Shown: piece by piece, positions 1 to 9,205 of the stretch
Layout: every line of letters starts with the position of its first letter
Position numbering within the stretch: the stretch's first letter is position 1
Source of the DNA: Phanerochaete sordida
Taxonomy: Eukaryota > Basidiomycota > Agaricomycetes > Polyporales > Phanerochaetaceae
DNA: 64,000 bases
Assembly: GCA_019973155.2 (NCBI GenBank)
Contig: BPQB01000054.1
Span: 161,161-225,160, forward strand
Direction of reading: 5' to 3'
Made by a program: the position numbers and the translations under genes
The notes under the pieces: generated by a model
Databases searched by the model: none
What the model was told of the DNA's origin: nothing
Seen by the model: only the letters and a program-made list of their open reading frames with translations

Positions 1-3000
1 CAGGTACGTCCACCGATATGTCGTTCCGGCGCACGAACCCTAACATGGCGGCGCTGCAGGCGGACCAGGTGGCTCTGGCGTCGACGCCGTCGTCGAGAAC
101 GCGCCCGTCTTCCAAGCGGTGCTCGGCTCCAACTTCGACGTCGTCGGCTTCGACCCGCGCGGTGCGTCCCTGCCCCGTGCCTCTCGCCGTTACATACTGA
201 ACACCACCCCAGGCGTCGGCCACTCGACGCCCGCGCTCGCATTCTTCGAGTCTCCCGCTGAGGCACTCGCGTTCTTCGCGCCGTATCCGTTGGACGCGAA
301 CGAGTCCGTGTCCTCGCTCGGCCGCATCGTCGCCTCGGCGCACCTGCTCGATGATCTCGCGAACGCGCGTGGGCGCACGATCGCGGAGTTACGATTTCTG
401 AATGAAGTGAAGACATCGTTCCAATTCAGACCAGCGCTTTGAGCGCTTTTTCACTTTCACACTTTTTTCTGCCCCGAGCCTTCTACTTGAGGGATTGTCA
501 TGAAACTTGGTATACACGTATAGTATGCACTATAAACAGGATCTATAACATCAGAAATATGATATTGTATAGTTTGAGTCATCAGGAGACACATTTCGCT
601 TTGGATCAATTTCGACTTCCCAATTGGGAACATGACATCTGAAACAACAAAACATCTATATTTTTACATGCACATGGTGTATAGCATGGGTATAGGATCC
701 TGAATATATGGAAACATATAGGATTCAAAATTCTGACAAGCATACAGAGCTCTGATGAAGAGGCACACATACTGGATTTAGGCGCCGTTGAGCGCTTATT
801 TGGCGCGCAAGGCTACCTGAGCTTCCTCAGGGCAGTCTAGATTGTGTTTTGAAGTTTCTGAGGATAGACAGACCATAAATCTGGTACATGTATGTCTCCA
901 TTAACGTTGAAGTAATGAAACTAGCTCTCAGCTTATATATACAGACTAAAATATTGGTGACAAACTGACTGAATCAGTATGTCTTGTATATATCCCCTAT
1001 GTAGCCATTTGCTTGAGCAGTCTGATGCTTTCTGGCTCAGACAGTACTCATGCTTAACTTGCCAACTTGTGTAAAATGTTGTCAAGAGCCAGAAGGCTCC
1101 TACACAGATCTGCTAATACAGTGCTCTGCATGTAAGTGGGAAAGACAGGATATTTATTCTCAAGAGCACAAGCAAGCAGGAATTTACACTCAAGAGGCTG
1201 CATGCAAACCTCAAGCAGATGACAGCTATCAGATGCACAGGCTGCAGATGACCTAGTCAATGTAATCCAGTTCGAGAGAGTGCCTCAGTTTTTTCTAGGT
1301 TTCTAGTGGATGGTGTTCTTCCAGCATGGATTTGAATGCTCACCGATACAGGTTGTGCCAGCTCATTTGCTACAAGAATAATCACTTTACATCCAGACTG
1401 TTAGCTCATCTCAGCAAGTTTGGTATAAGCACACCTTACAGCATGGAAACCTATATCAGCTTGAAGGCCATTTAGATTATATGACTTCAGCTAAGCTGGA
1501 TGATAGCCCTGATGTCCATGAGCTTGTTGTGGTGTTCTATGTGCTTACATAATTCACTAATAGTATGCATTGCTATTCATGTTGCTTAAGGGTTGTATGA
1601 ATATGTTACACTTTAGTTCAATTGTTCAATATAGTCTGATGGGTTCAAACTATTTGGATGGGTGGGTGGTTGGGGTAATTCAAAGAAGAATGAAGAAATC
1701 GTACCCGCCAAGTGTTCACACTTTGGCCTGCTTGCACCCTAGTCTGTGTCGACGCCTGCCGTCGCAAGGGATATGCTCGCCATCACACGGGCGTTCGGAA
1801 GGGAGAAGCTCAGCTACTATGGCGTATCGTGAGTATACTTCAGTTTGTTTCAGGGGTGTGTGAGCTGATGTAACGTTCAGGTATGGATCTGTCCTTGGTG
1901 CGACCTTCGCAGCGATGTTCCCGGACAACGTTGGGCGTCTTGCCATCGATGGTGTCGTGAACGCGCACGAGTGGTACCAAGGTCCGTCCTGCGCCTTCTC
2001 TCCTCAACATGCTCACCAGACGGGGCTCGCCTAGGCGACTACTTCACCAAAGGCAGCCTCACCGACGCCGACGCCGCCCTCGGCGACATCTACGCCGCCT
2101 GCGCCACCGCCGGGCCGCACGCGTGCCCGATCTTCGAGGCGACACCTGCGCTCGTGCGTGCACGCGTCGACAGGCTCGTCGCGCGCGTGCGCGCCGCGCC
2201 CGTGCCGGTATTCAACGCCTCCGCGGCCCCGCCGTTTGCCGTCGCGGACACCGCGCTCGTCGTCGGGCAGCTGCTAAATGTGGTCGGCGCGCCGTACGGC
2301 GGCGCGCTGCCGTTTGCGGAGGCCGTCGTCGCGCTCGAGCGCGGCGATGGCGCGGCGATGGTCGCGGGGTCGACGCAGGCGCTGCTCGCGGGCCTCGATA
2401 CGTGTGCTGGCGCGAGTGCGCCGTTTGCTGTGGGCTTCGTTGATGTTGAGGCGCCGATTATTTGTGGGGATAGTGTGGTGGACACGGTGAAGACGCTGGA
2501 AGAGGCGAGGAAGGAGTATGAGGCTATGTTGGAGATCAGTGACCTCGCGACGGCGTGGTATCGCACGACCCGAGGCCCGTGCACGTATGTCTTACATCTG
2601 GCTGTACTGTACGTCGGTGGCTGACGTGATGGTAGTGGGTGGACGATTTGCGCGAAGGATCGTATGAATGGTGCGTTGCAACCGAAGAAAGTCCATCGCC
2701 CATACCTGAAATTCTGCTTCAGGCTCTTTCGAGACCAACACTAGCTTCCCACTTCTAATCATTGGAAACACCCACGGTAAATCGTGAACAGGTCCTTCAA
2801 CTTGTCGCGCACCCCTCATTCGCCCCCTTTACAGATCCGAGGACTCCGATAGCCAAGTAAGTAGTACCGGCCACACTCTAGCCAACAATAACTCAGGATT
2901 CCGGCTGCAGCGCGTTCAACATGTCTTCAGGATTCGCGGGGTCTGTAGTCCTGCAGCAGAACTCGACCGGGGTGAGTCCTCCTCTCGTCGCCCGCACTCA

Positions 3001-3224
3001 GATGCTAACCCAGGCGCCAGCACACCTTGCAAGCTGGGTTCTCAGCGTGCACCGCGCTCGCCCTGAACGCGTACTTCAACAACGGCACTTTGCCGGCCCC
3101 GGGAACGGTGTGCCAGACTGAGGACGAGATCTTCGGCGGCACTGCCGGTGGGGCGCTGGTCGCTCGGGGCTTGAAGAGGCGCGATGCTGCCTGGCAGCCG
3201 GTATTGAAGCGCGTGGGGCTCTAA
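1..3224 (+). pseudogene. S33/TAP-like alpha/beta-hydrolase, copy A, split by a Helentron-like insertion
   Basis: Secreted serine hydrolase of the tripeptidyl-aminopeptidase-like (TAP) branch of the alpha/beta-hydrolases. The 5' end lies outside the window. Exons follow the intact copy D exactly: ..3, 60-161, 213-388 joined to 1743-1828, 1881-1981, 2035-2584, 2636-2670, 2723-2776, 2835-2856, 2911-2971, 3021-3224. Every exon length equals that of copy D, so the mobile element at about 390-1742 is the only lesion seen here. It falls right after the Glu codon of the segment that precedes the nucleophile region. Visible motifs are a GGPGGSG oxyanion loop, YYGVSYGS with the nucleophile Ser (G-x-S-x-G), an Asp in NTHDPRTP, and a His after NSTG. 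Clean removal of the element would restore frame. Simple splicing of the insert (GTTACG donor, CTAG acceptor) would lose one base. Family assignment is firm; substrate is unknown. Confidence 0.85.
390..1742 (+). mobile_element. Non-autonomous Helentron/Helitron-like element, copy 1
   Basis: Insertion of 1353 bp with no coding capacity. The 5' end reads TACGATTTCT. Its inverted counterpart AGAAATCGTA lies internally at 1694-1703, about 39 bp from the 3' end, giving asymmetric terminal inverted repeats. A stem-loop (CCAAGTG-TTCA-CACTTTGG, 1708-1726) sits 16 bp before a 3' terminal CTAG. Comparison with the uninterrupted hydrolase paralogs gives the boundaries: one T flanks each side and no longer target duplication exists. 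The 3' hairpin, CTAG end and asymmetric repeats fit rolling-circle elements of the Helentron/HINE group. A homologous copy in the opposite orientation lies at 10357-11680 with identical termini and roughly 75-80% internal similarity by eye. No Rep/helicase is present, so it depends on an autonomous partner elsewhere. Confidence 0.82.
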
Positions 3225-3299
3225 GATGTCAGAGATGAAAGCTGCCATTCACACGTTCTGCTTCACTTGTCAAAATGCTCGTTGTTGATGCCCCCTGCA

Positions 3300-3582
3300 G
3301 GACCCATCGCCCTCCGGACTCTCGATGTACATCGAGCCGGACATCGGGGTATCCCGCGCCAACACCACACTGCAGGCGGAGTACATGATCCGGCCGCCGT
3401 TCGCGCAGACGTTCATACTCCAAAGGACGCGTCCACGTGGTACTGAGAGTGTGAGCTCGTGCGATACGCCCGCGGTGAAGTTCGGCGACGCTGAACGTGC
3501 GCCGGAGAACGTGACATGGTTTCAGAGGCGGATGCTCGTACGGCGGATATGTACATACATCACAAAGCTGAACGGCGTGTGA
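3300..3582 (+). CDS. Unrecognised coding-like remnant downstream of hydrolase A
   Basis: An open frame of about 90 codons from 3301 to a TGA at 3580-3582, with fungal-type codon use (runs such as PDIGVSRANTTLQAEYMIRPP and PENVTWFQRRML). It lacks its own start, begins just after a CAG that could be an acceptor, and follows the hydrolase stop by about 75 bp on the same strand. It could be the last exon of a lost gene. I do not recognise the family. Confidence 0.3.
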
Positions 3583-4747
3583 TACATCCTTCCGTACTTA
3601 TCTGAGTACGACCTGAACACAGTAGGTGTCAGGGATCCGACGAGCATAGAATGAACCTAATCGATACACATAATATCTACAAAAATCACCTCGGGCCAAT
3701 CATACGACTCGCAAGACGGCTGCCGCATAGCGAGTCCAGTACACCGACTGTAAGCTCGCCGCGTCGTCGAGCCACTCAGACAAGATCTAACACGAGATAT
3801 ATTATAGCTTCGAGCCGTGAGCAGGAATTTCAGTACTAGGCGCATACAACAAGCGTGAGGGATAGCCTACCTTCGAGCCGGGAGCAAGAAACTAAGGAGG
3901 CCCCGGCTTTAGACGTTGGTATACAAGGGACTGAGAAACGAGGTTTAGACGAAGAGCAGGAAGTGCCAGAGCGAAGCTGGAAGGGGAAGGTACAGTAATG
4001 CAACAAGGCGCGGAACGGCGGGATGTGTATATAAGGGGAAGTGAGGCGCGTTTGAAATCCGGAGCGAAGCAGAGGGAGAGAGACGGGATAGTACTATAGT
4101 GTCCGTGATAATTAGCAGTGATCTTGGTGTTCCTACACACGAAGGACCGCTGTAACCCACGAGTGGCTCAATCCGTAAGACAAGTGCATAATTGTCCGTA
4201 GGAAATCCATAGAAATACGACAACAGTTGGGCTCAGCGGTACAGAAGTCTCAAAGCACGTTACAGTCCGTGGACATGTTTACATAGATAAATCGAACAAA
4301 GCCGAATAGCTAGCGGCTGCTCAATCAGCGAGGGAACATGTGCGTAGACAAGCGAATCACATGGAATACATGAAGGAAATAATGTCCGTGCGGCATCTCA
4401 TTTCGCGGTGAGGTGAGGTCGCGGGGCGAAGCTCGCCGCATGATGTGTTGCTGCAGTCCCGGCACGGCAAGCGACAACGGCGCCCGCCGCAGGATCTGGG
4501 CGACCCGGAACTCTTCGCTCTGCTGTGTATTTTGCTGATGCGGCTAGCGTGGGACGATTTCCTCAGCCCAGCCAGCTTGTCCTCCTGCGTTCGAGCCACC
4601 GCGAAGCGACTTTCATCCATTTTCTCGCGCATTCTCCCGCATCTACTCCCGGCTCCCGGCCCGTTATGTCCTGTATGACCCCTCGCCGCCGGGTTCAGCG
4701 TTCCAGCATTACTGTTCACTGCCCGCCCCTTCTGCGGCGTATCCACC
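3583..4747. other. Intergenic; 3' flank of F-box gene 1
   Basis: No gene is supported in 3583-4356. From about 4370 to 4747 the sequence resembles the flank downstream of F-box gene 3 (49,560-49,800), sharing the GTGCGGCA and GGTGAGGTGAGGT segments and a GC-rich block before the stop codons. It is therefore read as the conserved 3' UTR/flank of the F-box family, duplicated along with the genes. Short open frames here are treated as UTR. Confidence 0.5.
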
Positions 4748-6400
4748 CTACGCTGGAGTCGCCGTCACGGTGTCCTGATCCGCTGGCAGTCCGGACGTCT
4801 CCTCCGAGGACAGTGCCTTCGCCTTCTCCCGCTCCACGCGCAAAGCGGGAAGTTGCCGAAGGTAATCTATCTTTTTGTCCTCAAAGAATAGCGAGAGGTA
4901 CTCGGCGTATTCGTCATCTTCGAGGGCTGCTGGCGTGTCATCGATGGTGGGGAGTGAACCGTCGGCAAGAGCGGACAGGATGTTGCGGCGGTCCATGTAT
5001 GCTGTTTCATGCCAATATTCTGAGCTAGTGCAGACGCAGTGTTGCAACCGCAAGATATCTCGTTCGAGAGCCCAAGTGAGCTGCTCGCGGCGAAGCAGCG
5101 AGCGCAGAACCGCCCGCATGCCCTGGGCGTCCAGCGCATTTCCTTCGCGCACAAAGACTCGGAGCTCATGGAAGTGATCTGAGCCCGCGGCTTCTTGGAA
5201 GACATCGAAGGAGGGGGGATCACCATCTCCGGCGGCAGCAAAGCTGGCAGTTAGACTGATCGTGCTGACATAGCAGGTTGGATGCCCAGGGAGCGTAGGC
5301 GTAGGTGGGACATAGCAGGTTGGATGCCCAGGGAGCGTAGGCGTAGGTGGGATAGCGGGTGAGACCCACACATTGGCAAAGAGCTGGTCCTCGTCTGAGG
5401 TGACCGTTGGTGAGAATCCCAGAATCATTCGGCCTACCAAGGTCATGGATTGAGCATCTCCGGCATATCTAACCACTATAGACATACCTGGGACTCCGCC
5501 GTCGAGAGGCTGACCTTCGACTTGAAGCAATTCTATCTCAGTTTTCTCGAAATCACTGGGCACCGATGCAAGGATGGCATTGAGCAGCGCGATCCACCGA
5601 GGATCCTCCGCGGCGAGGCGGAGTCGAGAAGCGCCATCGAGAATGTCCAAGGCAAGTCTTGCTCGATCTGAGACTGACATGTCTGCACATTCTGATATCT
5701 GAATCTGCTGGAGTGCGCGTGATACCTGCGATTGCTCTGGAATATGGTGAGCTCGGATTGGAGAGGGGTCACGGAATTTGAGCTGGGTGAAGCAGCATAT
5801 TTGGAGGACGGGAAAGCTGTAGATGAGCAATGCAAGCTCCGCAGTGGTCTTGAGCTCGGCACCGTGAACCTGAATAAACGACATCTGGAGATTGGAGAGG
5901 GACTGAGAGGCGCGGAGAAAAGTCGCAAATTTGGACCAGCGGATTGGCATCGAACGCCCCGCGCGCTTAGCATCTGCCCAAACGGTGTACGTGAATCGTG
6001 TCATTGGAAGGTGTGCCATCAACGAATTTAGAGCTTGAAGCCAGGGTTTGGAGCGAGGGATAAAATTGTGCTCAGCTCGTATGTATTCGATAGCTCGGCT
6101 CAGAGATGAGCCGTGAAATCGAGGACTGTAGACGATGTCTTCCAAAAAGCGTAGATCAGAAGCGTTTCTTAAGACAATATCGTTAAAGAGAGCTGGCCGG
6201 ATGCGTTCTGCCCAGTATTTGCACACGAGACTTGGCGCAACAAGTCCGTGCTTCCACATTCGATAGTTCTCTTCCCCGATTGTTACAATGATCGTGAGGT
6301 AGCCGAGGATCTCTCCGATAGTCTCGGATGGTATGTCGGCTCCAATGACCGGCAGCCTACTAGTGGACCATGGCCAGCGAGGTCGGCGACGTCTGAGCAT
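4748..6400 (-). CDS. F-box-like domain protein 1 (expanded family)
   Basis: Single-exon gene of about 550 codons. The N-terminal F-box-like stretch (residues ~15-80) shows IPSETIGEILGYL, then LVAPSLVCKYWAE and IRPALF, the usual pattern in which the domain binds Skp1 in an SCF ubiquitin ligase. The remainder would be the substrate-recognition part. A possible earlier Met lies at 6463; 6400 is preferred by position relative to the F-box and by comparison with paralogs. Three paralogs in this window (21.8-23.4, 49.8-51.5, 56.0-57.7 kb) lie on the same strand and share 5' and 3' flanks. A conserved segment near the C-terminus contains DDEYAEYLSLFFEDKK. Unlike its paralogs it has a duplicated 14-residue Pro/Thr segment. 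Target unknown. Confidence 0.8.
   Translation of the reverse strand: MLRRRRPRWPWSTSRLPVIGADIPSETIGEILGYLTIIVTIGEENYRMWKHGLVAPSLVCKYWAERIRPALFNDIVLRNASDLRFLEDIVYSPRFHGSSLSRAIEYIRAEHNFIPRSKPWLQALNSLMAHLPMTRFTYTVWADAKRAGRSMPIRWSKFATFLRASQSLSNLQMSFIQVHGAELKTTAELALLIYSFPVLQICCFTQLKFRDPSPIRAHHIPEQSQVSRALQQIQISECADMSVSDRARLALDILDGASRLRLAAEDPRWIALLNAILASVPSDFEKTEIELLQVEGQPLDGGVPGMSIVVRYAGDAQSMTLVGRMILGFSPTVTSDEDQLFANVWVSPAIPPTPTLPGHPTCYVPPTPTLPGHPTCYVSTISLTASFAAAGDGDPPSFDVFQEAAGSDHFHELRVFVREGNALDAQGMRAVLRSLLRREQLTWALERDILRLQHCVCTSSEYWHETAYMDRRNILSALADGSLPTIDDTPAALEDDEYAEYLSLFFEDKKIDYLRQLPALRVEREKAKALSSEETSGLPADQDTVTATPA
5267..5350 (-). repeat. 42-bp perfect tandem duplication inside F-box gene 1
   Basis: Two identical 42-bp units (5267-5308 and 5309-5350) lie in frame and encode two copies of PPTPTLPGHPTCYV. 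Paralogs lack the second unit. Perfect identity implies a recent duplication. Confidence 0.95.
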
Positions 6401-6463
6401 GGTCGATGTGAGATGGATGGTGGTGGTGAAGGAAAGGTGTGAGACCGAAGAGCCTCGCCTCAT

Positions 6464-6827
6464 CCGCCCATCCTCGGGTTCCTAGTACAGCGTGCATGGT
6501 CTGCACAGCCCTCGGGACGTTCTCCTCGCCTCGCGCATGAAATGCTTTTAGGTGCCCTGGAGAGCGCCACTCAGCTCACCTAATCTAGCCGCTCGGGTCC
6601 TGCACTCGGGTCTCATGATCTACTGCGGTAATGATTCCAGCCTCAGACGTGGCATTCCCAAGTCGATTTTCTTCGTTCATAACGAACGGGTTGGCAGCAG
6701 ACGGTCCTCTCAAGTCCCCTCTTCTTCTCTTCCTCTTCCACCTCAACGCGGCCGAAGATTCACTCCGGCTTTCAGCAGTGGCACGTTTCATTCACAATTC
6801 CGGACCATCTCACATTGTTTCACGAAC
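6464..6827. promoter_or_regulatory. Conserved upstream region of the F-box family
   Basis: Just upstream of gene 1 (minus strand) lies CCTAGTACAGCGTGC followed by CT-rich sequence. The same block occurs upstream of F-box gene 2 (from about 23568) and gene 4 (from about 57780), and partly of gene 3 (from about 51558). Conservation outside the coding region suggests promoter/5' UTR sequence copied with each gene. No TATA box was singled out. Confidence 0.5.
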
Positions 6828-7399
6828 GGTCGATTGCCTGGCCAGGCAGGAGCGCGGGGAGCTTCATATGCCGGTACAGCGCGCTCATGGGCAGGCCGCG
6901 GGGCTTGCCGCGCGGAGGCCAGTCATGCTGCGCACTGGATTCAAGGGAAGGGGCGGCCTCAACGTCGAGGTCAGACTCCGGCTCCGAGTCAGAGACTTTG
7001 AGGTCGAGGGTATGTGTATGCCACAGGGAGGCGTAGCGGCGGCATGGACTCGTCGTCGCACGACGGTGAGTCCTCCATAATTTCGCCGGTGACATGAAAT
7101 ACCGGGACCGTCCAGTCGGGGAATTTGGGCATGGTCACACGGTTGGGATACTGTGCTGCCGCGCAGAGGCGGCGCGCAGCGCCGCCAGATGACAATGTGT
7201 GAGCCTCCTTTCGCTGAAAGGTCCAGACTGCGTGTGCTTCGCCAGCCGCAGTACGACCTGCACGCAGTACGACCTGCACGCAGTACGACCTGCAACGCGC
7301 AGACGTGAGCTGCATGAAACATGTACAAATACGTGGCGGAGTGCTACCCGGGTCGTCGGCGTCGCGCGCCGCTGTTGGACAGACGACCATGCGTACCAC
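6828..7399 (-). CDS. Hypothetical protein fragment with acidic segment
   Basis: Two coding-looking frames follow each other on the minus strand: an upstream one ending around 6990 (contains FPDWTVPVFHVTGEIMEDSP) and a downstream one ending at 6820 (contains DLKVSDSEPESDLDVEAAPS, then Arg/Pro-rich). They are in different frames and no convincing intron was found, so this may be a frameshifted relic. The TLDLKV-D motif recurs in the minus-strand relic at 24.2-24.85 kb. Function unknown. Confidence 0.3.
7247..7294. repeat. Three perfect 16-bp tandem repeats
   Basis: Unit CGCAGTACGACCTGCA is repeated three times without interruption. It overlaps the upstream part of the hypothetical minus-strand fragment. 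Confidence 0.95.
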
Positions 7400-9205
7400 C
7401 TAGTTCAGCCCACGAGCCAAATCAGTTAACGAGGTAGATTGGCATGGGTATGTAGTCAACGTCTGATGTATCACCGTTGGGTGCGCCGCCGGATACATGG
7501 GCAAGCTTGCAGCTGACTAGATCCATCGAAGGCTTCTAGCGGCACTGTTACGGATATGTCAGCCTTGACTGTCATGTAGTCGGCCGTGTCGATGCATGTA
7601 GTCATCTTTGGGGCTACTAGCCCAGCTTATAGATGGCGGCTACATCGATGTATCATAGTCGGTACCTCATCTACTCATTCTATTTAAGCCTGGATCAACC
7701 CAGTTTCATCAGACTGGGTTTCATCAGACTGGGTTTCATCAGACTTGGCTACAGCTGTATTGAGTACATGATAGAACTAGATGCTCACGGATTGATAGGT
7801 AGCCGCTGGCTAGATCCTAACTTCATGGCAATGACTATATTGCACAGCGCCGTCTTTCGTAGCAGCGTGCCCACGGACTCCTCTTCCCACACGCTTCCGA
7901 GTCTGAGGACGCGGCGCTGCGCGTGCTTGCAAGGCATCGCTTCTCGCGAGCCGCAGCGTCCAGTGGTTATCAGAGGTACAGCGCATACAGCACGCACGAT
8001 ACTGACCCTTGTAACGGAGTGCGCGGGAGGCATGACTTCTTGCTAGCTGCAGTGTTCGGTTACTAGCGGCGCCGCGCCGCGCTAGCAGGACACCCAGCGA
8101 CGCCCTTAATGATAGCATGCTCGCGAGGACATTAGCTCCTGCAGGCTGCGCAAGTTTATCACGCAGCGCTCCATTTATTAAGGACATGCACGCAGAGCAT
8201 AGCTAGCTTTCCGCGAGATATGCTGTCTGGGGACCAGCGGCGGCGTGCAAGCAGAACGAAGGTGGCGCAAGGCCAACGGATATACCGGGAACACTTCCTT
8301 CCTTATGACCTGGAGCACACTGATACCTTGGACCCCTTGTAAACAAGTACACTGACCATCATGGTCACAAAATCGCGTTCTAGTACATACAAAATGTATC
8401 ACACTCATCGTCCCTTCACTACGTCCTGATTTGCGCTCTGAAGAGTCTTTTGGTTAGTGGATCAATCCTTATCAGGTGCATCCCCAACTTTAGGCCGACG
8501 ATAACGACATGGGAAGTATTTTGTGGGCAAGAAATACCTCAGAGCTCGTCATTTTTGTCTCTGTTATGGCCAGATAGTCCGTCATTTCTGTTCTTAAAAT
8601 GGCACTTCGTCGCGACCACACGGCAGAGCGCTTAGGCCCATGCTACGAGCATTTCACGCTGTGGCACATAGCACGCGGGGGGTCTTTTACTAAGACTCCT
8701 TGCTTAAACCATGATGTCTGTGCATGTATCACCGCCTTAAGAAGACCTCAAATTGTATATATAGTATGAAATGAGTATACGCTCGAATTGTTAGATATTT
8801 CTTCCCATAAATCGTCGGACTGCGGACAGCCTATGCTTCGAGTCAGTGAGCAAGCCGCACAGATCAGGCATACTCGCTGCTATGTTCATGTATCTCATTC
8901 CGTTCATTCCATGGCTATCGAGAGCCACGAAGATGTTGTCACCAAATGTGAAGAGCACAGACTTGAAAGCCAAAAGTAGCCACTCATAAGCTGGAAGTCT
9001 GAGAAAGCTCGGAAAGACGACATGTGATTTTACTGATGTACCGCAAGCTTTATTTATGACATGGCTATTAGATCTCCTGACTAGATATTTCGATACATGA
9101 GTACATGGCATACGGATACATCATATCGGATAGACAACGCAACAGATACATGACATACAGGTGCAACATATGATTACATGGTTTCGCGTGTAGTACCCAC
9201 TCCTC
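7400..9205. other. Unassigned AT-richer intergenic sequence
   Basis: No gene is supported. The 7440-7660 segment has several short TAGTC-containing words (also seen at 18,630-18,780). The 9060-9170 segment is rich in ATACAT words. Either could be the subterminal end of the transposon-like module that follows, but no matching TIR pair or target duplication was found. Confidence 0.4.
7704..7748. repeat. Three 15-bp tandem repeats
   Basis: Unit TTTCATCAGACTGGG occurs three times, the third with one substitution. It lies in otherwise unassigned sequence. Confidence 0.95.

Noticed and set aside
1050..1260. Short open frames inside the Helentron-like element
   Set aside because: No motif, not conserved in the other copy; no Rep or helicase signature.
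389..1743. Helentron-like insertion acting as a clean intron
   Set aside because: The only GT near the left edge (GTTACG) joined to the CTAG acceptor removes one base too many and shifts frame; proof would need RNA data.
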